Below, in pieces: positions 32,436 to 43,561 of a stretch of DNA of 64,000 nucleotides (within the stretch, counting starts at the first letter, position 1; the number at the start of each line of letters is the position of its first letter). The translations under genes were made by a program, and so were the position numbers. Below the pieces are notes generated by a model that made no database searches, was not told the DNA's origin, and was given only the letters and a program-made list of their open reading frames with translations. The stretch lies in assembly GCA_015183035.1 (NCBI GenBank), contig JACZZP010000015.1:1116001-1180000 (forward strand). The letters run 5' to 3'. The stretch is from Meloidogyne chitwoodi (lineage: Eukaryota > Nematoda > Chromadorea > Rhabditida > Meloidogynidae).

Positions 32436-35400
32436 TTAAGCAGGCAACGCCGAATCTAATAATAATTGATAATGCTCGCTCAAATTAGCAATTGCACTAA
32501 GATGACGTGACTTAAGTGACAACTAAAAGAATAAAAAAATTTTTTTAAAGAAAATTTACAGTTAAAGTCGAATTTTGTTGTTGCATTTTCAATTCAGATA
32601 AAATAAAAACTTGATTGGTATATTTAATTGAATGATATAAAAGTTCTTGTCCATCAACTGTTCGTCTAGCAACTGTAAAAACATTATTTTGTTGTAAAGC
32701 AGAGCAAATATCATCAGCACTAAGCCCTTTAGTGTTTTGAATAGTAAATTGAATTTCATTCTGTTCAGGAATATCTTTCCAAAGCTGAAGAAAGTCTCTT
32801 TTATCCATTTGACCACTTTCATCAAAATAAACATTTAAAGGAACGACAACAGCAAAATAAAATACATCTTAAAAATAAATAATAAATTTTAATTTATTTA
32901 AATTATTAATTTACCAATATTATTTTTAATTGCAACTTGAAGATTACTTAAAGGATCCATTTTTTGTACGGGTCCATTAGTTGAACAAATAAGTGTAGTT
33001 GAAATAGTTTGATTTGGAAATATTGTACCAGGATTGAATTGTGAAGAAGGAATAAGACCAAAACTATAATTAAAAAATGAAATTAAAAATTATTTAATAC
33101 ATACGAATTAGAATTAAACTGAATAGCAAAATTATCCAACGCTTGGAGTGCTTGATTTGTCAAATTCATTTCTGCAACAATTTGACCTCCACGACGTATC
33201 CATCGGCCTTCTAATTGAAGACCTTTACATTTGGAAGCATCTAACCAAGTCTAAAACAAAAAATAGAAAATACTTTTTCCAAAACAGACCTGATATGGTG
33301 GAATATATGGACCAACTGTTATTGGTGTTGATCCGATGCCCATAGTCAAATCACCTGCACTACTGCCACCAAAACTTAAACCAAAAATATCGGCAGAAGA
33401 GGTTTGTTGAGGCCGAATCTGAGTTAAATCAGATCCAATTCCACCACCAAGAAGATCTAAAGGAGAAGTTGTTGATGTCACAGTAGGTGCAAACATTGGT
33501 GGAGGAGAACCTTTTAAGAAAATTATATATATTTTATTAAAAAATACTTTTTCAAACCAAAAATAGATGTTGATGATGGTGCAACAGGTAATGGAGGTGT
33601 ATCAAAAATGCTTGCTAAAGTAGGCTGTACAACTGGAGCAACAGGTTGTGGTGAGCCAAAGATATCGCTAATCAAAGCAGATGTAGATGGCTGTTGTGTT
33701 GAAGGAGCTTAAAAAATAAAATAATTAATAAAAAAATAAATAAACCAGGAGCAGATGGAACAGACAAATCTAATGAAAGAAGATCAGCAATTATTGAATC
33801 TTGTGGTGGTTGAATAACTGTCGGTTGTTTTTGAACATTTTCAGCAGGAGAAAAAATTTGCTGGTTTTGTTGACTATTAATTCATTATTTTATTTATTTA
33901 AAAATAAATTCATTTCTTACCTTCCTGGTAATGTTGCCGTTTTTACAGGATGTCGAATTGGATCAACAAATGAGGATGGAGGTCGATGGTAAACAGAAGC
34001 AAGAGAACCAATATGACAAACCTAAAAATAAAAAAATAAATTAATTTATAAATAAATATAACCAATTGATTCAAAAGAGAAGGCTCAAGCAAATCAGTCT
34101 CTTCAGATATTAGTGGCTTTTCAGCCAAAACTACCTCCTTTGCTGCTTGAGGATCAGCACTCAAAAGACGCCAATAAATATATCCACGATCACGTAAATC
34201 TGGATTATCACTATCCTATAAATTAATTTTTAAAATTATAAAATATTTCAAAAAGAAACCTGTGTAGCCAAAGTAAGGACTTTTTGTACCAATTGTTGTG
34301 TATCATTTGGTCTTTTTAAAAATAACTTAACAACAGCAGTTAACAATTGTAGCTGAACTTGAGTATTCTCATCATGAAAACCGTCGACAAAAGATTCTAA
34401 TAATTCATCAGCATTATCAATACGTTCTGCATATTCACCAACTATCCAACTGAATCGAGAATTTAAAAAAATAAAATAAATTTTTGTTGGTTACATCATT
34501 GAAGCTCTAGCTTCTGGTTCATCAAGTGTGTCTAAATTTTCACAGAGAGTAGAAATAATGCCTTCATAACGATTTGGATATTTTCGAAAAATATCCTAGA
34601 TTTTAAAGTTTAATATAATAAAATTATATATATTCCTACTTTTATCACAACAACAGCTTCTTGCACAACATAATTAACTTTTGTTTGAATTAATTCTAAA
34701 AGAGTATTTACGCAACGTTCTGAACTTTGTTCTACTTTAATTGCACAACGACCAATTGCTCTCACAGCTTTACGACTTAAAAATTTTGTTCAAAAATTTA
34801 TAAAAATAAAAAACATACACAAAATCAACATCCACTTCAGCAGCATATTCTTTTAATTCTGAAAGTACTTGGGCAATATTGCTTTGTTGTGCAAGACGAA
34901 TCATTATATCTAATTTTTCCATTTTTACATAAATTGGATCATTATATTTAACAAAGAAAACTTTCATTTCTTGCTTTAAAATGTCAGGTCTAAAATTTAA
35001 AAAATTAGTAAGCATAAAAATATTTTTTATGTAAAACCTCTTTTGAACAATTAAATTAATATTTCTAAGGGCTACATATTGTATTTCAGGCTCTGCAGAC
35101 AATAAAGTAACCATTGGCGGGGCTAATTTTTTAATTAATTGGGTAGAAAACTCTGAGTTTTCTGAGAGTATGTTTAGCAATTTCATTAAAACTTTGACAG
35201 TGGAAAGAACGACAGCAGCATTTGCATGGGCAAGTCTTGGACTTATTCTTTCACAAATACTTAATAAAAATTAAAATATTTTCTTAAGAGTAAAAAAACT
35301 TTTGTGCTTCTCGTTCATCTTTAGGCTGATAATTTGCAAGAGCATCCAAAATAAAAACTTGACCCCATTCGGTGCACTCATCTAAAAATTAATATTTAAA

Positions 35401-36262
35401 TTAAAAAACCTATTTTATAAATAATTTACTCAATGCTGTTAATAATTTATTAACAGTTTGGGCATTAATTTCAATTAGAGTACGAGATTCATTTATTTCT
35501 GTGATAGCGGCAACAGCATTTGCAACAACCTAAAAAAATAAAAATTATTTTCATTCAAAAAGCTAAAAAATAAAAATTCATTCTGTTTCCATTTAAATTA
35601 AAAAACCATTGGATTTGCATCACTAAGAAGATCAGTCAACATTTCCACAAAACCTTGGTCTACAACCATTTGTGAATTAATATCATGTAGTTTAGCAACA
35701 CAAATTGCCGCAGTTTTTCTTACATAGGGGTCTTCATCTCGCATGCATTTTCTAAGTGGTTCACATAAATATTCAGTAATTTTATCTACTCGAATACATC
35801 CTTTTAAAATAAAAATTTAATAAAAAAAAAAGTTAAATAAAACCCATAGTTCGAACAGCAAGAGCTCTAATAAGTGGATTAGGATCTTCACAGTCTTTTA
35901 CAAATGTATTTACAGCCATAATTGCCAATTCTGGTTGACTTTTTGCATAATTCATTAAATAAAGATAAACCAATTTTTTTAGCTCAACATTATCTGTTTG
36001 CATACAATTAACAACATCAGGGAATAGAGCACTATTAAAAAAATCATATAAATCAAATTAAAATAAATACTACATACCTTACATCTTTTCCAACTGTCAT
36101 ACTAGCAATAACTTTTTTAACAGCTTCTCGTTTCTTTTCCTTTTTATCAGAATTTAATTCATTTTTCAGCTCAAATATTTCACCTAAAAAATTATAATTT
36201 AAATATATCTAATCATTTAATTAGCCTTTCTTTGTAGTAGTAAAATATTTTGCATCAGTCAT
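32436..36262 (-). CDS. apb-1: AP-1/AP-2 complex beta-adaptin
   Basis: The N terminus [30 protein letters not shown] and [20 protein letters not shown] is almost identical to animal AP1B1/AP2B1. The trunk continues with [20 protein letters not shown] and [20 protein letters not shown], and armadillo-like repeats across some ten short exons. The Gly/Ala/Gln-rich hinge contains clathrin-box-like LLSLD and LLDLLGG. The C-terminal appendage has [17 protein letters not shown] strands, [13 protein letters not shown] and a final [21 protein letters not shown]. It is the large beta subunit of clathrin adaptors; C. elegans uses one gene for both complexes. It spans 3.8 kb. Confidence 0.95.
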
Positions 36263-37770
36263 TATTAAAAAAATATTTTAAAAATATATTAAAATTGCCT
36301 AAAATTATTATTGATAATTTCTTGACATTTCTAAAAATAGTAAATTTTACTGTGTAAAGTTTTATAAAAAATGTCTTCATTTCAAAATTTCTTACATTAA
36401 AACTGTTAATGAAGTTGAGACATATATGAATTAAAAGTTGATAACCTCGGATTTTTGATGAAAAGAGTGTAAAAATTTGCAGTGGGAAAAAGAAAAAGAG
36501 TAAGTAATAGAGAGACTCTGGCTATCTTATTTTCTGCATATCTGTCTATTTAGCTTTTCTAGGACACGCCCGACTAGTCGCCGGCCGACTGGCGGCAGGA
36601 GTCTCTAGTTTCCACTTTATCTCTAATTCTCTTTGTTTCACATACTATTGCGCAACCATTCGGCCGGCGACAAGTCGGCCGGCGACTAGTCGGGCTGTAC
36701 CCAGCTTTTCTAAATTGATAGGATGTAATGTCATTTTTACAAATACAACGTGCTGCCATATTTTTGTATTTTTAAATAATACTGTATTTTTATCATTAAG
36801 CTCTATTAATATTTACTTCCTTATTTTTTTAATTTTATTAAATAAATACATTATTAATTCATTAATTTCGCAAAGTTTATTGTACATTTTAATTTCAGTC
36901 GTGTGAAAGCTGTTTTTGTACAGTCAGGAAATGTTGTTATTTATGTATTTATCTTAAAATGTTTTATAATTTCTAATTTAAGAAATATTTTTGCTTTTTT
37001 GTCCATAAGAAGTTTAAATATTTAGTAATAATTTATTCATTACTCCCTCAATAAAATGCCAGAATATTCTCACACACTTATTCTATCAAGTTATTAGGTA
37101 TTTAATATCGAGAACGACGTCAACAGATAAAAATACTTGATAAATTATATTAGAAATTTTAAATTTATAACCAATTAATTTACATTAAAAAATAAATTTA
37201 TTTTTTAAAAAATTAAAAAAATGTACTTTACTATGTAAACAGCCGACTTAATTAATTAAATGATTCAAACAATACTTCATTTGAATAGAAATTTATTTTT
37301 TCAACAGAGATGATATTTTCTACTTTTTTTAATTTAAAATAATAAATTAAATATTTTTTTTTAAATGTTTGTTTTTTGCATGAATTAACTAACTAAAAAA
37401 CATTTATAATAAATATATTAAAAAAAAAACATATCCTCTCTTCACTCTTTTATTTTTCTAAATTACTATTTTAAGCTTATCTTCTCACGATTGAAAAGGA
37501 GACCGGATGAGGGATGAAAGTTGAAAAAGAAACTTTAAAAAGGGTGGAAAAATAAATATATAACTAATAATTTGCTTATTTTTAGTATAAACCTTAAAAA
37601 ATAAATAATTAAATTTACCCAAAATAGTTAAAATAACATAAAAATAGTTAATATTCAGATATTTATTTAAAAAAAATTTACTATAAATTTGAAAAGAAAA
37701 TAAAAGTTAAAGCTTATTTTCTCATTATATTATAATTTATATATTTTTTAATTATAAAATAATTATAAAA
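36263..37770. other. Divergent intergenic region with MITE
   Basis: 1.5 kb between beta-adaptin and the small secreted protein gene, which point apart. It contains the 141-bp MITE at 36562-36702; the rest is AT-rich with no gene seen. Confidence 0.5.
36562..36702. mobile_element. MITE with 23-bp perfect terminal inverted repeats
   Basis: A perfect 23-bp inverted repeat lies at 36568-36590 (beginning GCCCGACTAGTCGCCGGCCG) and 36673-36695. It extends imperfectly to the tips (GGACACG versus GGGTACAG). The element is flanked by the 10-bp direct repeat AGCTTTTCTA at 36552-36561 and 36703-36712. A 9-11-bp target duplication fits Mutator-like elements better than hAT or Tc1. The GC-rich arms are unlike the surrounding DNA. 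At 141 bp it has no coding capacity. Confidence 0.8.
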
Positions 37771-38314
37771 ATGTTGCCTACATTTAAATATTTTATTATA
37801 TTTTTAATCTTAATAATGAACATTTGTACAGCCAAAGTTATTAAAGTTCATCGTAATTTTACTAGGTAAAACCAATTATTTAATTAATTAATTTATTTTT
37901 TAAAGATTAAATCCAGTTATTGAAGAAATAAAAGAAAAAGTATCATCAAATGAATCTCCAGTAATGAGATTGATAAGGTCATTTAAACAAAAAGAACAAA
38001 AACAAAAAGAGAGAAATAATATTGAAGTTCATTGTTGGATTCGAGTTGATGGGAGATTAGGAGAGGTAAGAGATAAAGGAAAATAACTAAAAATTAACTC
38101 TTAATACCATTTATTTATATATTCCTTTTATTTAAAACAACCTTGAAAAAAGAATAGGGAATATAAATGGTATTCCAAATAATATTTTTTTTTAATTTAA
38201 TCAAATAATTTTTAGTTTTACTATGTTAATGGAAGATGCGAAGGTTTATACGATGACAAATATATATGCATTAGCTCAAAATATGTAGACCCTTATAATC
38301 CTTATTGTAAATAG
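37771..38314 (+). CDS. Small secreted four-cysteine protein (paralogue 1)
   Basis: Three exons (37771-37865, 37906-38065, 38216-38314) give 117 residues. The N terminus MLPTFKYFIIFLILIMNICT is a signal peptide, probably cut near CTA|KV. A basic, helical linker with a Gln/Lys stretch (KQKEQKQKER) follows, then a compact C-terminal domain with four cysteines spaced C-x17-C-x9-C-x12-C and the word KYVD between the last two. The last exon begins right after RLGE. Not a recognised family. The gene at 41142-42626 has the same x9/x12 spacing and a KYLD word. A secreted signalling or effector role is possible but unproven. Confidence 0.78.
38103..38174. repeat. Hairpin-forming inverted repeat in intron
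   Basis: AATACCATTTAT..ATATTCC (38103-38125) is inverted as GGAATATAAATGGTATT (38158-38174) within the second intron of the small secreted gene. It would form a stem of about 17 bp with a loop of about 32 nt. Confidence 0.5.
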
Positions 38315-38412
38315 ATAATTTAATATTTAAAAGAAAAACATGAATTAAACAAATTATGTATAATATTTTAAAATTATTTATATATTCTTTTATTTAGTTA
38401 TTTTTTAATATC

Positions 38413-40681
38413 CTAAAAGCCACCATCATCAACACGTTTTCTAAGTGTAGGATCTAAATTATCAAAATAAACATGTCTTAGTGCTTCAGCCAAAACAATA
38501 CGGGAACTTGGTTCATAATCTAACCTAAATTTATTTAAAAAATAAAACTTAATAAAAAATAAATAAATACATTCGATCAATAAGGTTAAAAAGATGTTGG
38601 TGTTCCTCAGTGTTTGATTGCATATAACGCTTAAATTTAATTTTTTAAATAAAAAATATATAAATAAACTAACCATTAAAGGTTTACAATTGTCTTTTAC
38701 ATATTGCCCAGCAGATGTTCTTTCATTCCAATCTAATCTGCCGTGGTAGAAATATTTGGTGCTAAAATTATTTAAAATTTACATAGGTAAATTATATATT
38801 TTTTAAAAATTCAACAATAAAAAATAAAAATTCATAATAATTTCCTAACTAATTTTAAATATTTTTAGAATATAATTATTAATCAAAATATATTTATTTA
38901 ATTTTTTACTTTGTTTTCCTTCCCATCCGATAAGGTATATTTCCTAAAATTCTTTCCATCATAGCCAAATGTTCTCGATTATCATGTGTTTGAAATAAAG
39001 TTTGTCCAGTATATAATTCAAACATAATACAACCAATTGACCAAACGTCACAAGGTTGAGACCAACCAAGTTCTTTTTTATTTTTTAAATTTATTTATAT
39101 TTATTATTTAAAAATTTTACCTAAAATTACTTCTGGAGCTCTATAATGCCTTGTAGAAACAATTGTTGAATGATGCTCATGATCAAAAGTAGCTGAGCCC
39201 AAATCAATTAAACGAACTGCTGCATCCTTTAAATTAATTTAATTAATTGAGGAAAAAAATATTTCTTTTCAATTTATTTTAATTAAAATTTAGTATTTTA
39301 TATTTACTTTAACAATACGAGTTGGTTTTCTTCTTCTTCCTTCATCAGAATTACCCTGTGGTGTAGTAATATAATCACTGCATACAAAAAGAATATTTTC
39401 AGGTTTAAGGTCAGTATGCGTTAAACGATTTTCATGTAAAAATTTAACTGCGTGTATTAACTAAAGAAAATAAATAAAGAATTTTTCTATAGGATAATTT
39501 AAAAAAATTTAAATTACAAAATTTTTGATGTTAAATTCACTTTTAAAATAAAAATATTTTTAACCTGATAAGCAATATATCTCGCCTGATCCAGAGGATA
39601 AGGCCGATAATCATTAATTTTCTTAATATTAAAAAATATTATTTAAATATATTTAAATTTTACAAACCATAAAATCAAAGACACTTAATCCCAACAAATC
39701 GAACAAAAGGCAAATCTTTTTAATAAAAATTTTAAAAATAATATATAATTAAACAAACATGTCCAAAATAATCAAAACTGTCTAATAATTGAACAACCAA
39801 ATGTTTGGATTCTGGATCCTTTTCTTTTAATTTTCTTAAAACATTAATTTCTAAACGAGCAGCTTCTCTATATTTTGATACATTTTTTATTATTTTTAAA
39901 GCTCTTGTTGTTGTAGATTTTTTTCCAATTCTTAAATCTTTAACTTGTACAACTTTTCCAAATGTTCCTTCTCCAAGTTTTTTAATTATTTCAACTAAAA
40001 AAATAAATAATTCTTTTTTTACATATCTTAACTATAGTAAAAAAAATTCATTAATTAAAATATACATTTGTTATCAATAACTTGTCCAGTATAATAGATC
40101 AAATGTCCCTCTTTGTCATCATGTACAGAAGGCTGGATTTGTTGTGGCACAACCACTTGTTGTGGTTTGCTATGGACGGCAGATGCAATAGCAGCAGTTA
40201 CTGATGCAGATAAGGCTGAAGATAATTGTTGCTGTTGACTCTTGCTATTTTTGGTAGTTCGACAGCTTATCTTTGATTTTTTCTTTGGAGGAGCTTGGTT
40301 GTCGGCATTGGACGAGGAAGCAGCACTATTCTTCTGAGGGCAATTCTTTAGTTTATTTTTACTTAACTAGCCCAAAAAAGACAAATTATAACCTTCGATA
40401 TATTACAAGCTTTTTCAATATCATCTTGATAGTATTGATCATTCCTATTACGAGATCGGCGACGCGCTCGCTCTTCACGATCGTATTTAAGTTTACGGCG
40501 TTCCTCCTCACGTCTAAGCTTGTCGTCTTCATAAGAATCGCGATGACTTCGACGTTTTCGACACTTAAAAAATAACAAATTAAAAACAAAGTCTCATTTT
40601 AGACTCTAGAAAATTAAATACGAAGAAAAATAATATAACATTTCATAATTAAACCTGTGTGTTATTTCTATATCTCGGCAT
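38413..40681 (-). CDS. madd-3: CLK/LAMMER dual-specificity kinase
   Basis: The N-terminal region is Arg/Lys/Asp-rich ([20 protein letters not shown]), as in CLKs that interact with SR proteins, followed by a Gln/Ser/Ala linker. The kinase domain begins [17 protein letters not shown], has the VAIK-equivalent ALKIIKN, catalytic loop [11 protein letters not shown] (Thr instead of Arg after His, typical of CLKs), [10 protein letters not shown] as the DFG equivalent, and [12 protein letters not shown]. The LAMMER signature [11 protein letters not shown] is present. CLKs phosphorylate SR splicing factors. The last residues are RKRVDDGGF. It lies between the two small cysteine-protein genes. Confidence 0.95.
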
Positions 40682-41141
40682 CCAACTTGTTAACGTATAA
40701 TTGCTTAATAAAAATGTAGAAAATTGAAACACAAGAAATAATCAAAATCTAACAAATTATTCCTATTGTTTAAAAAGATATGGAAAAAATTGATAATTTA
40801 TGTATTAAAAACTAAAATATTAGAAAAATCAATAAAATACTCAATCATCAAACATTATTAACAATATTTTAATGACCATAAGAAAAATCTTTATCGTCGG
40901 TCATTAATGTTCTATGATTTTACATTATGCCAAACTAATAATTTAACGAAAATATTTTTATGTAAATTTAAAGTAAAAAATATTAACTTTTATTATGTGA
41001 AAGTTCTGTTTTATAAGTAATTTTAGTATTTAAAGAGAAATAAATTTAACATATATTAATAATCATAATTTTTTAATGAGATTCTATTTTTAATAGAAAA
41101 ATTATTTTATATATTTTTTTCTTTATATTTTTTTAGAATTT
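40682..41141. other. Intergenic region upstream of CLK
   Basis: 460 nt of AT-rich sequence between the 3' end of the second small cysteine-protein gene and the CLK start. No other feature seen. Confidence 0.5.
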
Positions 41142-42626
41142 TTAGAGTTGAGTATCATAATCACATTCCTCATTTTTAACATCCAAATATTTATCTGTTT
41201 GACAAGCAGAAATACCTCCATTTAGATGAACACATTTTCCTTGAATATTTTTTACCTATAAATTGTTAATTAAAAAAAAATAAATTTATTAAGATGATAA
41301 ATAATTTAATTTTTTTTTGATATTATTAATAAAAAGTATTAATTTATTAAAATTTTTCAAAAATTAAATATTTAAAATTCTCAAATACTTTTTCTCCTAA
41401 TCTTTAAAATATTATATTTTTATCTTTTGTATCATTCTAGGACTTTGAACCAATAATCTTTTAAACATTAAAAAAATTAAAGAATTAAATAAATCGCAAC
41501 AAAATTAATATTTTATTTTTTTTTATTTTGAAAAATAAACATAAAAAAATCCGATTATTTTTTTAATTTAGAAAATTTACATTTAAATCTTTTTAATTTT
41601 TTTCACATGTTTTTTTTTCTTTTTGTAAATAAAAATATATTTTTGGTATAAAATTTAAAAAATGTAAATATTTGAGAAAATAAAATTTTGTTAATTAAAA
41701 TTCTTTTTTTAATTTAACATTAAAATAAAAATATATTTATTTATTTATAAAAGTGTATTATTCAAAAAAGGTTTAGATTTCATTTAAAGATTAAAATTTA
41801 GAAATTTAATAAACATTTTTTCTATCAAAAATATCTATTTTTGGTTTTAAATATTTATTTAAAATATAAAAATTTTAATTCTTTTAAAATAAAAAAATAA
41901 ATTTAAAGTTATTTTTAATAAAATATACAGTAAAAATTGAAAAATTGTATTAAAAATAAATTTATTAAAAGGATTAATCTTTTGAACTTTTCTTTTTAAA
42001 AATTAATTTAGTTTCTAAAAATATTAATTTATTTTCTTTTTACATAATTTAAATTATTAATATTAAAATATTTTTAAAAATAAAACTTTTTTTTAATTTT
42101 TAATAGTAAATATGAGGTGATTGATTTGAAAATAAATTGTTTTAGAAATTATTATAAATATTTAAAAATTATTACTTAACTGAAAGGGATAATTTCGAAT
42201 AATAATTATGTAAAAATTTTTTTTTAATAAACAATCCTATATATAAAACTTTAAATTAAAATTTATTTATTTTTTTAAATAAATAATTTTCCTTAAACTT
42301 TTTAATATTTTATAAAAATTATTTACTATTTGAACTCGTACATTACATTGTAATATTTGTTTATATTTTTCTTCTTCTAATATAATTTTTGTTTTTTTCT
42401 CTTCTTTATTTAAATTATTTAATAATTTTTCAAATAAATTATGTTCTTCATTTTTATTAATAATTTCTGATTTAACAAAATAATAATTATTATTATTTGA
42501 CAAAATATCCAAAGCCAAAATAATAAATATTAAAATTAATAATGGAAATAATTTATTAGAAAAAATTAATAAAAAAATATTTTTATTTTTATTGTTGTAA
42601 AGAGGAATAGATGTTTTTATTATCAT
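41142..42626 (-). CDS. Small four-cysteine membrane or secreted protein (paralogue 2)
   Basis: Two exons (42327-42626 and 41142-41255) join in phase 0 across an intron of 1071 nt, far longer than its neighbours' introns; product 137 residues. The N terminus is a 20-residue basic/polar start followed by a hydrophobic helix (LFPLLILIFIILALDIL), so it is either a signal anchor or an atypical signal peptide. An Asn/Glu/Lys linker leads to QCNVRVQI at the end of exon 1. Exon 2 carries the remaining three cysteines with C-x9-C-x12-C spacing and KYLD, matching paralogue 1. The intron falls at a comparable place in both genes. The long intron makes the model less certain. Confidence 0.62.
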
Positions 42627-43561
42627 TTCTATTAAACTTTTCAGACCAAAAAACTAAAAATAAAATTCTTTTTCCTCTCAATGAATAAGAGAATATATCT
42701 TTTTGAATACTGTAGATCTTTATAATAAATTTAGATGTAATAAGAATTAATTCTTCTCAATGATAAGATTTTTATGTTTTTTGAATTATAAAAATACAAA
42801 ATGGGCGTGGAGACTTAGGCCAATATTTTTAACTCCACCCATTCCGGTAAAAAATCCCAAAGTGCATGGATAAATAATATTTTGGAGTAAATTAATCATT
42901 CAAATAATTAAAATGTTCAAAACTTTCAATAATTTAAAATATAACAAATTAAACTTAAAATTCAAAATCGGAGAAGTAATCAAAAAAAAAAATTAAAAAT
43001 TTTCTTTCCAATAATACTAAAATTATATTGGAATCAGAAAAAAGTAGTCTTTAAAAATGGTCGTAATCTTGAATTTAACCCTCAAATCAATATTCCTAAA
43101 ATTAAAAACAAAACTAAAAAAAATACCCAAATAAGTTTTACACTTGATAAACAAAAAAGCACAATGTCAAACTGCCACATTTACAATTTAGAGATGTCAA
43201 CGATAAAAATTAACAAATATTTATTATAAATTTCTTTTTCTTCCAAAAAATTTATTTAAATTTTAAAAAATCGTTCACATCTCTAAATCTCAAACCCGAG
43301 AAAAGTGGCAAAAAAGAAAACATTAAGAATAAAAAAGACTAAAATAACTTCAAATAAATATAATATATAGGGAAAAGAAATGTTTACAATTTAATTTTTA
43401 GTTTAATTTAAAATCGCAAACATTTCTTTGTTGGTCATTTTTGAAATAAGAAATAAGCAAAAAGAACAACAAAAGAAAAACAGAAAATATTTAAATAAAA
43501 AAGGGAATAATATAAAATAACGCCCCATTTTGTTGTTGCTTTTACAATTTTTGCAAACAAC
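42627..43561. other. Intergenic region with inverted repeats
   Basis: About 935 nt between PDI and the second small cysteine-protein gene. It contains a short hairpin at about 42804-42842 (ATGGGCGTGGAG facing CTCCACCCAT) and the 103-bp element at 43186-43288. The open frame at 43435-43659 overlaps the PDI last exon in another frame and is rejected. Confidence 0.5.
43186..43288. mobile_element. Short MITE-like inverted repeat
   Basis: ATTTAGAGATGTCAACGAT (43186-43204) faces its inverted copy at 43270-43288 with one mismatch in 19. The AT-rich interior has no coding frame. Counting from TAGAGATG the ends fit YARNG, and TAGAGATG is also the left terminus of the GC-rich element at 29595. No target duplication is evident. 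Confidence 0.55.
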
